Source of the DNA: Lyophyllum atratum
Taxonomy: Eukaryota > Basidiomycota > Agaricomycetes > Agaricales > Lyophyllaceae
NCBI GenBank assembly: GCA_014905825.1
Contig: JACGCN010000003.1
Span: 992,001 to 1,056,000 of the forward strand
Direction of reading: 5' to 3'
Length of the DNA: 64,000 bases
In this document: positions 1 to 12,144 of the stretch, in pieces
How positions within the stretch are numbered: the stretch's first letter is position 1
Layout of the letters: each line of letters starts with the position of its first letter
Program-made: the position numbers and the translations under genes
Notes under the pieces: model-generated
Database searches by the model: none
What the model saw: the letters and a program-made list of their open reading frames with translations, nothing else
What the model was told of the DNA's origin: nothing

Positions 1-1
1 C

Positions 2-739
2 GATTGGGAAGTTTGCACGGAGGTTGGAAGGAAGAACCCGGAAGTAGAGGGGTATGACTACAGCGCGTATGACCGCCATAATCAACGGAGGATTCATTAC
101 GATACCATGCCTCCCCCTCCGTCCGGCACAGTCGGGGAAGGTAAATACGGTCGTCCAGCTCCTAGATCGCGTTACCAGGGGCTAGCAGGTGAGGTCGTCG
201 GATCCCGATGGCTTTATCACAGTGCGTACCCGGCGATGTCCGACCTCCCTGTACGGATCCCAGAACCGCTCGCGTCCGATCTACCTCCCCGTCCTAGCTT
301 AGATGTCATTGCTTTAGTCCCCTCCTCGAGCGAAGGAGTGCCCGTCGATACGCCATTGAGTGGACAAAACGCTCAAGGAGGCGGCGACGCGGAAATGGAA
401 GATTTCGCTTTGTCCTTTGGTTCGTCGCCAAGGGCTTCCCCTGTCCGCACCACTCCGACTACTCCAGTCCTTGCGGCTTCGTCCTATCTGCGCTCCACCG
501 CCTTTCCGACGTCGACGACTTGGGAAGTGATAAAAGATAGTCTCTTGAGCCTAGCGGTGGATCGGCCGGATATTCACCTCCTGAGCATCGCCCTGACGAT
601 TGATCGGGCGACAGCGAGTACCGACTTCTGCCATACGGTCTGGATCTCAGCATCCTCAGAGGACAGCGCGCCGTTTAGCCTATGTGGGACCTACTTCCGG
701 AGGCCCTTTAGCTACTCTGCAGTGGGCCACGAGGGTTGA
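2..739 (+). CDS. Unknown protein fragment, open at left edge
   Basis: The frame is open from base 2, so the start lies outside the window. It reads about 245 residues, rich in Pro, Ser and Arg in its second half, and stops at 739. I see no domain, signal peptide or membrane segment. From about residue 165 it contains a stretch that looks like an ordinary folded domain (WEVIKDSLLSLAVDRP). The reading frame at 600-1814 overlaps its end and continues in a similar low-complexity style, so the two may be one protein broken by a frameshift near 700-740. Identity is unknown; a retroelement gag-like protein or a host regulatory protein are both possible. Confidence 0.35.
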   Translation, partial: DWEVCTEVGRKNPEVEGYDYSAYDRHNQRRIHYDTMPPPPSGTVGEGKYGRPAPRSRYQGLAGEVVGSRWLYHSAYPAMSDLPVRIPEPLASDLPPRPSLDVIALVPSSSEGVPVDTPLSGQNAQGGGDAEMEDFALSFGSSPRASPVRTTPTTPVLAASSYLRSTAFPTSTTWEVIKDSLLSLAVDRPDIHLLSIALTIDRATASTDFCHTVWISASSEDSAPFSLCGTYFRRPFSYSAVGHEG

Positions 740-1814
740 CTTTGAGCGAGCCTTTGCAGCGGCAGTACATTTGTGGGCCGCCCCTGTCCAACCAGATCCC
801 GTCTCCCCTGCGTCGCCTCGCAGTCCCATGCAAACAGATCAATGGTCACCCCCTCCCCTGCGAATCCCTGAGGCCGTTTCTCGCGGGCGTTCTCGGGGGC
901 CCCAGAGCGGACGGTTCCCTTCCGACGGAGGGTACTTGCGACCTAGAACTTTACGATCGCGCAGCAGATCGCGTTTGTCACCTTTGTACGGGGCAAGGCG
1001 CTCGAGAAAAGGGAAAGAACGTACCAGCTCCGACTTTCCTCGGGCTGTAAGACGCGGAACTGATTCCCGCAAGCGGTCTCAATCTCCTTTCCGTTCTCGC
1101 AGGTCGCCGTCCCCTTATACGGGTCACAGGCGCCAGCTTAGCCCGGGTTGCCATTGGTCGCCATCTTCCTCACGTCGTCGATCACCGTACCTCCGGTCCC
1201 GCTCCTACCAACGCTCCCCCTCACCGGAAACGTCGACACGCGAGACCATCCGCTCTCGTCGTTCGAACACCTCCTCAGTCCCGTCTTCTGCCATAGCGGC
1301 GCCCTCAGTTCCAGTGCCTGGAACGCCGGAGTTTGGTGTATACCTCGCTGAGTTGGTCGCCCGCACGGTCGTGACGATGGCGCAATTCCCGCTGGGGGGC
1401 ATATCCCGGTCGACCTCCGAAGGAACGTCTGCGTTGCCGGTAGCCTCTCCCGCGATCTCATCGGATGCAGTAGCTTCGGGCTCCTCTACTCGCGTACCAT
1501 TGGTCCCTCCTGCAGTGCCTACTCCTCCCCCACGCCCTCTAATGTCGCGCTTAATGGATCCTTCTCCCCAGAGGCCTTTGCACGATTGCCTGTCCAGCAC
1601 AGTGCCATTGGCCGCGCGCTTCCAAACCGCGAGCACACTTGGCTGCCAGGATGGGTGTCGGACTGGCGCATCGCCTCTCGCAAGGTTACTCCGCGCCTGT
1701 AAGCGGGTCGGTTACGATGATGGGGGGCGCGACCTCAGGGCAGTCACAACGCTCAAAGAAGCCACATCGGGCGGGCCGCAAGCATACGAAGGCACTCATT
1801 TGTCGCGCGATTGA
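600..1814 (+). CDS. SR-rich unknown protein (likely frameshifted continuation)
   Basis: A 404-codon frame whose middle (about residues 90-230) is dominated by Arg-Ser and Ser-Pro dipeptides such as RSRSRSRLSP and RSRRSPSP, as in SR-type nuclear proteins or nucleic-acid-binding gag tails. The first 40-50 residues overlap the preceding frame and are probably not used; credible sequence starts near DFERAFAAAVHLW (about 737). After about 1640 another frame (to 1914) also reads well, with the basic stretch QRSKKPHRAGRKHTK, so a second frameshift is possible. No conserved domain is visible. It lies upstream of a gypsy remnant but no link to that element is shown. Confidence 0.35.
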   Translation: MIGRQRVPTSAIRSGSQHPQRTARRLAYVGPTSGGPLATLQWATRVDFERAFAAAVHLWAAPVQPDPVSPASPRSPMQTDQWSPPPLRIPEAVSRGRSRGPQSGRFPSDGGYLRPRTLRSRSRSRLSPLYGARRSRKGKERTSSDFPRAVRRGTDSRKRSQSPFRSRRSPSPYTGHRRQLSPGCHWSPSSSRRRSPYLRSRSYQRSPSPETSTRETIRSRRSNTSSVPSSAIAAPSVPVPGTPEFGVYLAELVARTVVTMAQFPLGGISRSTSEGTSALPVASPAISSDAVASGSSTRVPLVPPAVPTPPPRPLMSRLMDPSPQRPLHDCLSSTVPLAARFQTASTLGCQDGCRTGASPLARLLRACKRVGYDDGGRDLRAVTTLKEATSGGPQAYEGTHLSRD

Positions 1815-1919
1815 GGACGGCACCTATGACGAACATTACGGACGAGGCGCTTCGGAGGACAGGGATGAGCAGGGGTCACCCGGCTCCAGTCTTCCACGCG
1901 GGGGGGCACTGTGACGACA

Positions 1920-2395
1920 GTGTGCTACCCTAGATAGCAGACTCGTGGGATTACTCTAACGCGTGCACGACCGGGCCGAGAGCCCTTTTGTTTGTACATA
2001 TTTACTTGTCTCTTGTGTAACCTCGCTAGCACGTCCTTTATAATTAGGGACTTCATTAATAATTATCATCATCTCCACTTCGCGTTCTCGCTCGCTACAG
2101 CAAGACGCGCGATGGCTCGACCCCGGAGGCCACCGGGCCCTGTGCAGGGTGACAGCACGCCTCGCTCAGGCTCACAGAGCTCCGGTGTCGGATGACAACA
2201 CCCCTACCTAGGGTTACAAGGCCGTTCTATCTCGGACAGGCGCTCCTTCGAGCCGCCGTCCCACCCCCTCGCTATTACGCCCTCTCTCCGCGCCGACCTC
2301 ACTCGAGGTAAGGCGCATTGAGGAGCGAATAGCTCGAGTCTTCCTCACGCGAGAAGCCCATCCGGACCAGCTGTATCACACCTATTCATCAGTGA
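1920..2395. other. Unassigned spacer
   Basis: No credible coding sequence, RNA gene or repeat boundary is visible between the SR-rich ORF and the gypsy remnant. The sequence is moderately GC-rich and its short ORFs look like chance. Confidence 0.5.
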
Positions 2396-2404
2396 TGTTT
2401 TGAA

Positions 2405-4264
2405 ATGATCAAGCGCATCTGCTGTAAAACACCGATCATTCAACCCATCAAGCCGAAGAACGACATACCGATTTGGGTGATATGCGATGCATCCAAATCA
2501 GGTGTCGGCGCCATGTACGGACAAGGGCCGACGTGGCTCGAATGCCGACCCGCTGGATTTATGTCCAAGAAATTCACCAGCGCTCAGCAGAATTACGCGG
2601 TACACGAACGCGAAACTCTGGTGATACTGGAATCTCTAATGAAATGGGAGGACAAACTTGTGGGATATAAGATCCACATCATCACCGACCATAAAGCTCT
2701 GGAGTTCTTCCGAACTCAAGGAAACCTTACTCCACGTCAACGGAGATGGATTGACTACATGGCTAGATTCGACTTCGACATTACCTACGTCAAAGGCGAC
2801 TTGAATAAAGTGGCCGATTGCTTGTCTCGCTATTTCGAAAGCGATACAGCTAATGATGTACATGATATACATGACTATGTGAATGTCGATGCCCGAATCA
2901 ACCCTACTGGAGAAGATCTACCACCCCCACGATATAAAGAAGTCGTGGACAAAGTAGTTGAAATGCGTTCTATGCACGAAGCCCAACTCCGGCGTAGTAA
3001 ACGCTTCCAAGAGCAGCAAGAAGATCGCGACTTAGAAGCGCAGATTATGAATGAAGCTACTCCTGGAGCGTCCCAACGACATCATGAACCGTCGATACGC
3101 GAGGGTTCAGTCAACATGGATGCAAGCGAGACTATGACTCTGGGAGAAGCACTTATGGGCAAGGCTACCGCGGCTTCTCCACCAGATTTAGTCGACAAAG
3201 CCTTTCGTAATCGTATTGCGAAGGGGTATGATGAAGATAAACTCTTCAACTATATTAAAGAAAAGCCTGAACGATATAAGCACTTCAATATGAAGAACAA
3301 CCTTATATGGACTAAGAATCTCGCGGGCGAATCCGTTCTGTGTGTACCACGTATACCAGAACTAACTATGTCCATCATTGAACAAGCGCATCAGACGCTT
3401 GGGCATTTCGGAGACCAACGTACGTCCGAGTACGTTCGTCGATGGTATTGGTGGCCAAGCATGTCTAGAGTGCGGGAGTTCTGTCGAACATGCCAATCAT
3501 GTCATGTTACGAAGACATCAAACCAGAAACCCTTGGGACAGCTCCACTCGCTGCCCGTACCAACAAAACCTTGGGACTCCATAGGAATGGACTTCGTTGG
3601 ACCATTCCCGGAGTCTAAAGGCTTTAACTATCTATGGGTTATAATTTGTCGGATGACCAGCATGGTGCATCTGTTACCTGTAACCACGAAGAACACCGCG
3701 GCTGAACTTTCATGGATTTACCTTCGTGAAATAGTAAGATTGCATGGTCTACCGAGCTCAATCGTTAGTGATCGTGATTCGAAGTTCACCTCTCGATGGT
3801 GGCGCGAACTCCACAAGATGATGGGTACAAAGCTACTCATGTCTACGTCCTTCCATCCTCAGACGGATGGTCAGACCGAACGCGCTAATAGGAATGTGGC
3901 CCAGATCTTTCGAGCCGTGGTACGACACGATCAGAAAGACTGGGTTGACCGTGTTCCGATGAGCGAATTTGCGATCAACGCTAGCATATCGGCCACGACG
4001 AAGTTTGCACCGTTTGAACTTAACGGTGGATATATGCCGTCAATGATAAAGGAGATTCGCTCCGATGAAGTGCTACCTAAAGGAATCAAAGCTTATGCCG
4101 AACAAGCTCTGAGGAATTTAGCAGAGGCACATGATAATATTATTGAAGCTCGCGTCTTTCAGACAGCGTATGCGAATACGAAGCGAGCTGCAGAACCGCA
4201 AATTAAGAAAGGGGACTTTGGTGCTCCCAGCGACCAAGAATGGTTCGTTGATGAAATCTTTAGT
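2405..4264 (+). pseudogene. pol: Ty3/gypsy pol remnant: RNase H, integrase, truncated chromodomain
   Basis: An open frame of about 620 codons. Residues 15-150 are a retroviral-type RNase H: ICDAS, an acidic HERETL and TDHKALEFF supply the catalytic acids. Residues 325-370 are the integrase zinc-binding domain (HQTLGHF ... CRTCQSC, HHCC). Residues 390-540 are the integrase core, with D in GMDFVGPF, D in VSDRDSKF and E in QTDGQTERAN. Reverse transcriptase, protease and gag are missing, so the element is 5'-truncated near 2395. At the 3' end the sequence jumps from IKKGD into the start of a chromodomain (EWFVDEIF) and stops where the CCGGT-block repeat begins. No LTR is visible. This is a dead fragment of a chromovirus-like element. 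Confidence 0.9.
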
Positions 4265-4490
4265 GTTTAAAAGTCAGGTCAGGTCCTGTTATTTTCCAAA
4301 ATTGGGCGGAACTGGAATTGAAACCGGTCGCACTTCAACAAGCAGTTGCGAATAGCTTGACTGAACTGATACAGACCGGTCGTAGTGTCAGCCATCAGTC
4401 ATGTAACCGGCTTTGACCAGTTATGACCGGTATCGGTCCTCGACCGGTCATGACTGGTTATAACCAGTCATTTGACCGGTCATCACACGA
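4262..4490 (-). repeat. CCGGT-block repeat, copy 1
   Basis: About 230 bp dense in GACCGGT, GACTGGTT and AACCAGTC, i.e. short overlapping palindromes. Read on the minus strand it starts GACCGGTCAAATGACTGG and ends GACTTTTAAACACTA, matching the start and end of the copy at 13865-14048 (GACCGGTCATTGACCGG ... GGACTTTCAAACACTA). The two shared ends suggest a discrete element and not chance enrichment. It abuts the truncated gypsy chromodomain. It has no coding capacity and no recognised family. Confidence 0.65.
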
Positions 4491-5311
4491 AAACTCATAA
4501 AAAACTACAGAATATGTCCATACAACACTACATAATTACATACGGCATCGGGGCTGTGAATGGTGGTCAGACAAACATGCTGGACAGGGTCTTGCAAAGA
4601 TCAGTGCTCCAGCAGACACGAAGAAAGAGATGGAGGGTCGAGTCCGAGTTCTGAATATTGTAGTCAGAAAGAGTGCAGACATTAAAGGTGATACAACTCA
4701 CCAAGCCCAATAAGTAACAGAATGCGTGGTTCGACGACACGTTGTAACGGTGTGTATAGATGAATGGGTTATCGAGGTGGCTGAAATAAGTTAGAGAAAA
4801 ACCCGAGATGCGACAAGAACAGAAACTCACGAGTTACATAGGTGAGCAGCGGGCCCTGAAGAAGAAGGGTGTGATGTGATAGCTTGCAGAGATAGGAGTA
4901 GTCGGCCTTGTCGATGGTGTGAAGAGCGTGCAGATAATTTGACCAGTACCTAAGTGAAAACAACGCCGTGACTCGTTAGTAGGTAATCATGTCGTTGAAA
5001 ATGGTGTCTTACCTCGTGTGAAGCTGACACTCTCCTTGAACGAGGCAACCAACTCAGACTGGCGGGTAGCGAGTAGAATGGTCCAGAACTGGGAAGGGAG
5101 ACACGGAAGAGTGAACTCGATGTTGTGTTGAAAGGTGAAGGTGACACGTTGAAACTCTTCGTTTTGCTGAAGAGCTCCGCTTGAATTATTTGTCTAATCT
5201 AATCACACTCAATCTGCACGTCCAGGAGTCCAAAAATATGATTGACATTAGAGGAGGATATAGTAAATGTATTGAAGGCTGTCTACGAGATATTCTAGGA
5301 TGTAAATAAAG
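4491..5311 (-). other. Mostly unassigned; possible decayed exon
   Basis: No confident gene. On the minus strand, 5180-5006 reads as a continuous exon-like stretch (QHNIEFTLPCLPSQFW) ending at a good donor (G|GTAAGA), followed by further donor- and acceptor-like signals toward 4560. The joined frames do not stay open, and I do not recognise the protein. It may be a decayed host gene or the 3' flank of the neighbouring hAT element. Confidence 0.2.
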
Positions 5312-7391
5312 CTAGAGGTCCGTACTAGAGGTCCGTATCAAAAGATTCTCAAACTCATTGAGAGCGACTTCCTCCACCTGTTGATCGTTCCACGCGGCAT
5401 GGTCGTGGGTGTCGGCGCGCCAGGCGAACTTCATAAGCTGAAGCTCCTCGAACTTCGCAGATCCCAACCGTGCCCGACGGTCATCGGCAGTTCGCTTGCT
5501 CGCAGAGAAAATGCGCTCGCATGGTACCGACGATGCCTGACAGGCCAAGATGTGGAGTGCGATGCGTGCAAGTGTCGGATACTCGTGAGCGTGGTCCTAT
5601 GGTTTTCAGAATTTGAGTGGTGCTCTGATGACGAGGCCAAATGGGTACGCACCTGCCACCACTCTACAACCTCCATGTCTGGTCCAAGCCCACCGGGTCG
5701 ATCCTTCAGATAATGCCGTAATTCCGACGCCCAGCCTTTGTTTGCAGCTCGACCAACTAACTTGCGACGATGACGCTCGAAATCCGAAAGGATCGAGGCT
5801 TGCGAGGTCACAGTAGTCGCGTTACTTGAAGTGCTTGGTGTCTCTTTGCAGGTCGTCGGAGGTGCCCAATACTCCTTCATCTAGTGATTTGTTAGTTCCC
5901 GCTTGATGCTAAATCATATCCGCTACTCACCGCATCCTCGACAACCTGGCGGGCCTCGTCTTGCCAGTTTTTTGCGTGTGTATTACCCTCAGCCTGTTCT
6001 TTCCTCTGTTCGGCCTCGCCACCCCATGCCAACTCAATGTAGTCTAGTTTGTAGTAAGGATGCAAGACTATAGATATAGAACGATAGATATAGAACGACC
6101 TAATAAAACTCGAATGCCAGAAAGACTCACCGAGCGCCAGGATATACACCGGCTTTGCATCGAATTTGTTGTAATACTTCAGCAGCTTCTCGCGCCCAGC
6201 TGAGATCGCGTCACGGTAAAGAGCATACCCCGGCGACTTCATCTTGCCTTCCCATTTTGTAAGGAGTTCTTCAACGGCGGGAAGGGCGCGCCATAAAGTT
6301 GGTTGCTTTTCCGAGGAAAAGTATTGCTGGACCGAGTTGGAGTCCTGACAACGATGAACCTTGATTGAAAGACAAAAGGAGTGATAACAAAATAACTCAC
6401 CGCGAGGATTTCGCGCGCTTCTATAACACGCTGCCAGTCGTCGGTAGATAAAGCGAACGCCGACCAAGGAATCTTCTTCGCAATCTTGCCATTGCAGCGA
6501 ATCGTGGTGACCGGTCCATAGATGTGGTCAGCGCCGGCAACGAAGAGATCGATGGCCTACACACAATCCCTTGGTGAGAAGATATCATGACATACGGGGT
6601 TAAATAAAAGCGTACCTGTCGAAGCTGATAGGCACGATCCAACATGCCAAAAGCGCTACCCCATCGAGTGTTTCCGTGTAGTTTCATCTTGCGGGCGCTC
6701 GGGAGACTACATTGCTCAACCTGAATCTTCTCGAAGTACTCGATTCGTTGTGAGGAGGCATTTATCTTGAAACCCATGAGATTGCATTAGATGGAGGCTG
6801 GTATGGTCAAACTGACCTTGACTGCCAAAGTACGGACAGTTGCGATAACGTCCAAAGATCCGCCATGTACCCGATTCCCTGGATCACCTGGGTCATAGGT
6901 CCAGATCGCGTCTGCTGTTTCTATAGCAGCAATCTTTGTGATGTGGCCCATCACCGCCTCGTTGGAAAGGTTGACGATGTGCCCGAGGCATCTGATGAGA
7001 AATTCCGTCAAGTCAGTATCTCAAGATAGGGATGAAAGCACGACTCACCCGAGCTGCATAAGGGCAGCGCTCCATGAAAGTTTGCGATGTTCGTGGATAT
7101 CTTCAACGGTGTCGCAGCTCATATTGTTGTTGGAGGCGTTATCGAGCGTTGCAGTGAACAGCTTCGGATAAGGATCAGACAGCGATGAAGTCAATCTAGC
7201 CAATCACGTACCTTGGATCTCTCCTTGTTGGTTATTCCCACGCGGTCACAAAGACCAACAAGGTACCGTCTCAGGTTGAGTCCACCATGATCGCCTGATA
7301 CTCCCTGGAATGCCATGACTGCGGCTCGCAACGTCCATTTCCTTTCCTTCACTTGAATCCAGTGGCAAGTCATTCCAAGAAACGCGCCCTT

Positions 7392-7671
7392 TGTTTGAGT
7401 ACGAACCCCTACCTACGGTATTTACAACTAATTACTTACACCCTTATATACTTCCGTTTACAATTTTCTTCGCTCGTTCTTACCCATTCACACCTCAGTC
7501 GTTTACCACACGAGTATCCGCCTGAGGTGTGTATCTTACTTACTTCTATCTCATATTATCACTCACATATATCTACCTTAGCTATATTGATTATACTCTA
7601 ACAGGTAGATATCTAATCTAGTCGTTTACCACACGAGTATCCGCCTGAGCTATATTGATTATACTCTAACA
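7392..7671 (+). repeat. copia-1 5' LTR
   Basis: 280 bp, TG...CA. It contains an internal duplication: the segment CGTTTACCACACGAGTATCC and the tail CTATATTGATTATACTCTAA each occur twice, so the last 60 bp repeat earlier LTR sequence. The target duplication CCCTT lies immediately upstream. Confidence 0.95.
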
Positions 7672-7763
7672 GGTTAAGGTCCCCGTCCTTCAATACTGCA
7701 CTGCATAATCACTGGCATTGATACTCGTTATTAATCCCCTACGACTCAAGAACACTATACAAA

Positions 7764-8717
7764 ATGTCCGGCCACGGTTCATCGAACATTACCATAATCG
7801 CGCTACCCGAGGGCGACAAACTCCGTGGTTACGAAAACTACGCGAAGTGGGTCGTCACAATGGAGTTGCATGGAGGGCCCAAAGGACTGCTAAACTACTG
7901 GGAAGACAATGTACTCGACCCTAGACCCGTAACCCAAACCGATGCCGAAGGAAATACCATCCCCCCTCCACTAACCCTTACATCTACTACCCCAACTCCA
8001 CTTCACTCGACAACTCCTCTTGCACTCGAATACGAACTCCGCGAAAGCGTAGCGAGATCGTTGATCTTGCTCAACGTTGCCGACATCACTGGCGCGGGGT
8101 TAGACCACAAGGGCAAATCCCACGAGGCGTGGAAACTATTAAAAGATCAGTATGGGAGAGCGAATGATAGGGCTCGAAACATGAGGGAACAGAGGCTGTC
8201 GGCGTGTAAACTCCAGGAAGGAGAGAAGGTGGCAGGGGAAGGAGGACACATCGAAAAAATGCGAAGGCTACGCACCGAAGCGAACGACGCCGGAGCGACC
8301 ATCACCAATTCCCGCTTCATTACCATCCTCCTCGATTCCTTCCCAGCATCATGGGACCCCCTCGTAACGCCTATGTACAGCGAAGAGGACCTCAGTAAAA
8401 TCATCATGAATTTGACAACTCACGCTGAGCGTCTCGCCATCCGTGAAGCCGACACCACCAAAAAGCCGGTATCGACTCTGTTAAAGCGTTGGAGGCCAGT
8501 ATACTCGCCCTTCAGGCCGAAATTAAATCCTTGCGGTCAAACCGAGGCGGCACCACGAACCCGGATAAAGCTCACCTCCAGTGTTCCAACACCGCGAATT
8601 GCGGGAAGAAAGGTCACCTCATCGAGGATTGCTTCCAGACCGGCGGTGGAAAGGCTGGTCAATACCCGTCGTGGTGGAAAGGGAAACGATCTGCGAGCGT
8701 ACCTGCCGCCAATTTAG
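7764..8717 (+). CDS. gag: copia-1 gag
   Basis: The start codon is 92 bp after the LTR (MSGHGSSNITII). Residues 1-235 form a copia-type capsid region (UBN2/DUF4219-like), with GYENYAKWVV near the start and AWKLLKDQYGR in the middle. After residue 233 (ADTTKK) this frame degenerates, while the -1 frame continues naturally as a coiled coil (ALEASILALQAEIKSL) and then the zinc knuckle. The switch falls in a run of five A's (8460-8464). A run of six would keep gag and pol in one frame, so the simplest reading is loss of one A, and the last 85 or so codons given here are probably not native. Confidence 0.85.
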   Translation: MSGHGSSNITIIALPEGDKLRGYENYAKWVVTMELHGGPKGLLNYWEDNVLDPRPVTQTDAEGNTIPPPLTLTSTTPTPLHSTTPLALEYELRESVARSLILLNVADITGAGLDHKGKSHEAWKLLKDQYGRANDRARNMREQRLSACKLQEGEKVAGEGGHIEKMRRLRTEANDAGATITNSRFITILLDSFPASWDPLVTPMYSEEDLSKIIMNLTTHAERLAIREADTTKKPVSTLLKRWRPVYSPFRPKLNPCGQTEAAPRTRIKLTSSVPTPRIAGRKVTSSRIASRPAVERLVNTRRGGKGNDLRAYLPPI

Positions 8718-11700
8718 CTACGACCTCCGACGGCCCTGTGTCCGCGGGTACCCATTACGCCCTATCTGCCACATTCGATGTCAACACGGTCGCGGAAATA
8801 ATCCAAGAAAACATACCTATTAACCAAAAGGCAGCCCTCGTCGCCACAAGCTCCTCAGACCCTATATCCCCATGTCTCATCGCCGACTCTGGGTGCACCG
8901 CATACTTCTTCAAAAGCCGCAACGCGTTCACGACCTATAAACCCCTAAACATCGTCGGCCAGTCGTCGAAAGAAAGCGCGAGCTTTAGTGTCATAGGGAT
9001 AGGAAACGTCGAAATACGAGTCCTTCACAAAAATATCGAACACACCTTAATGTTTCGAGAGTCACTCCATGCACCGGACATCACCGCCAACCTCCTATCC
9101 ATCAGCAAAATGGATCTCGCTGGGTGGGATATCGTGTTTGGGAACCAAAAAGTCCGCTTCTTCAAAAACAAAATTGAAGTCTTCGATGGAGCACTAAAGA
9201 ACGGCCTATACTTCATTAATGGGTCAATCACCATGAACGTCCCGACCGCACTCACCGCCCGATCACTCCGGAGTCCTGTTGACATCACCACTTGGCACCG
9301 CCGGTTCGCACATTTCGGGACGACGCGCATTGTCGAGGCGAGTAAATTTGTCGATGGCCTCGAAATCACGAAGGAGAAAGTGGTGGGACAATGTGAAGAT
9401 TGTATCGTGGGGAACCAAAAGCGTCGACCCTATGACGATGCGGTCTCAGCTGAGAAAGACGTTCTGAAACTTACAAATATAGACATCTGGGGCCCAGCCC
9501 GAGTAAAGTCCGCCGGCGGCGCCCTGTATGCCATGAAGTTCCACGACAACGGATCATCACACCGCCGTACCTTCTTCCTCCCTGATCGACTCGCCGAAAC
9601 GACCCTGGATGCGCTGAGAACCTACAAACTCGAATCCGAGAAGGTCACAGGGAAAGCCATGATCTACATTCGCACCGACAACGCACCTGAATTCAAGAGC
9701 CATCTCTGGGCTGAATTCTTCCGTGAACACGGCCTGATCTTTGTCCCTACCGCCCCCTATTCATCCGCATCTAACGGTACAGCCGAAAGGTCCATTGGCG
9801 TGACAACGGGAGCTGTTCGCGTCATGATACTCGACGCGGGATTATCGGCGAAATGGTGGGCGGAGGCGTGGGCATACGCTGATATGGTCGAAAACCGGCT
9901 ACCGTCGGCACGTCACCCGGGGATCATACCAGAAGAGAGGTGGACAGGCATAAAGCAGGATGTGGGACACTTCCGAGTGTGGGGATGTATCGTGTATGTG
10001 CACATACCGAGCGAGAAAGGCGGAGGCAAATTAGGCGACCGGGGTCAGAAGGGACGATTGATGGGAGTCGAAGGTCAGGGTCTCTATCGGGTGTTGATTC
10101 CGGAGACCGGTCAGATCATCAGATCCAGGAACGTCTGATTTGAGGAGGGGTTTGGACATCGCACGCTTACGGCTGAGGGGGAGTATTTCGTCGACGACGA
10201 TGGCGACAAGGATTACGACTTCCTAGGGAATGAAGTCAATCCTACCACCAAGGACGCTCCAGCCTCACATGCTCATGCTCCCGTTCCAACTACCTCCGTT
10301 CCATCAACTTCCCCATCAAATGAACTACCAAAAAGCCGTATTCCGAAACCACGGATCGTCTACCCTCCTGCATCGCGAAAGTCTACTCGGCTAGCTGAAA
10401 AGGCGCAAGAACCCACAACTACCACTGTCCAGGAACCCACAGATGAAACTTCACCCATTCTGGAAGACCATGATGAAGACGACGAATCACCCACTGCACT
10501 ATCCGCCGACATACCTTCCGAACCACTTAACAAATTCATCCCGGTTACCTTCGACGACGCCTTCGACATCTCACGCCGCCACCTATGGTTCCCAGCCATG
10601 TCCAAAGAAATAGAACGATGGGATGAACGCGGGGTAGTCACTCCTATACCGCGACCGGAAGGGATCAACACTATCAAAACGCGATGGGTATTTGACTTGA
10701 AACTGGATGGGGAGGGGAACCTAATTAGAAGGAGAGCTAGAGGTGTGGTGAAGGGATTTACACAGAAGAAGGGGGAGCACTATTTCGAGTCGTTCGCTGC
10801 GGTTGCGAGGTACGAATCTGAGCGAATGCTTATTGCGCTGATCGCTGTGGAAGGCCTCAGGATGCGCCTGGTCGACGTCGCCGGAGCCTTTCTCAATGCG
10901 AAACCACAGGGAGAAAACTACTTGGAGATACCACAGGGATTCGAGAAACACTACACTATCCCAGGTACCGACACTGTCCTGAAGATGAACCTCAACCTCT
11001 ATGGTACCATGGACGGCGCCAACAACTGGGCCAGACTCCTCGATAAAACATTCACCGACTTCTCCCACCGAAAATCCTCTGCCGATGCCTGCGTTCGTAT
11101 CCAGTACACCGCCGATGGCGGCTCTACCACCACGTCCACATATACCGACGATATACTTGGCGGATCATCTACTGATGCCGCTGAGGATCAAACCTTTGGC
11201 GAGATCTCGAAGACATTTGAAATCACCGATCATGGACGCCCTAATGTCGTCCTCGGTATGTCGATCTTGCACCACGCGTCCGGCAACATCTCAATTCACC
11301 AAAAGCCGCTCATCATGAAGGCACTCGCGACATTCGGCATGACCGACGCAAACCCAAAATATACACCACTTCCACCTAATGTCAACCTCGCCGACACACA
11401 GCCGACCCCTATCCCAGCAGATGACGAGATATACATGAGAGACAAGGCCTACCGTAGTGCACTCGGCATGCTCAACCATATCGCTAACGGTACACGCCCG
11501 GATATCTCGTTCTCAGTTATGGTCCTCATGCGATACGCAACCGACCCACGACCAATCCATTGGCGTCTTGTCCTCCACTTACTCGCCTACCTAAAATCAT
11601 CGGCTAATCTCGTCATAACCTATCGGAAGGATGGAACGATGAAACCTATCGGATATAGTGATTCGTCATACGCAGACGACCCGGATACGCGGAGGTCCTC

Positions 11701-12118
11701 CGCCGGCTACGTCTTTATATCTGCCGGGGGTCCAGTGGGGTGGAAAGCCAAAACTCAACAGAGGGTCAGCACGTCGACAGGAGAGGCTGAGTATGTGGGA
11801 ACCTTCGAGGCAGGGAAGCAGGCAATGTGGATGGCGTCATGGTACTTCGATGTGGATCGTTATTTCGATCTCCCGGTCACCGTCTTCTGCGATAACGACG
11901 CCGCCGTTGCCCTCTCACAAAACACTAGCGGTCACTCAAAAATAAAACACGTCGCTGTCAAGACTCACTGGATTCGCGAAGCCGTCGACCTCGGCGACAT
12001 TCACATCGAACCCATCCCATGCGAACATAACCTCGCCGACATTTTCACAAAATCGCTCCCTCGACCCAGATTGGAACGTCTCATCAAAATGATGGGAATG
12101 GAGCACCTCGACATTTAA
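8468..12118 (+). pseudogene. pol: copia-1 pol, one in-frame stop
   Basis: A single reading frame from the gag zinc knuckle to the RNase H end, interrupted by one TGA at 10136-10138. In order: a zinc-knuckle-like CX5CX4HX4C (spacing unusual; CX2C is normal); protease with DSG (CLIADSGCTAY); the pre-integrase HHCC domain (WHRRFAHFG ... CEDCIVGNQ); the integrase core with IDIWGP, RTDNAPEF and NGTAERS; then, after the stop, an acidic linker, RT with VDVAGAFLNA and YTDDIL, and RNase H with YSDSSYADD, STGEAEY and FCDNDAAV. The end is MMGMEHLDI, 26 bp before the 3' LTR. The stop follows RNV and precedes FEEGFGH; the frame is otherwise open on both sides, so this is one recent mutation. Confidence 0.93.
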
Positions 12119-12144
12119 CCCCGTAGCTACGGCTTCAGGGGGAG

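Noticed and set aside
8459..8466. Programmed -1 ribosomal frameshift site between gag and pol of copia-1
   Set aside because: The sequence CAAAAAG does not give the X XXY YYZ pattern in the gag frame. Loss of one A is simpler, although comparison with other copies is needed.
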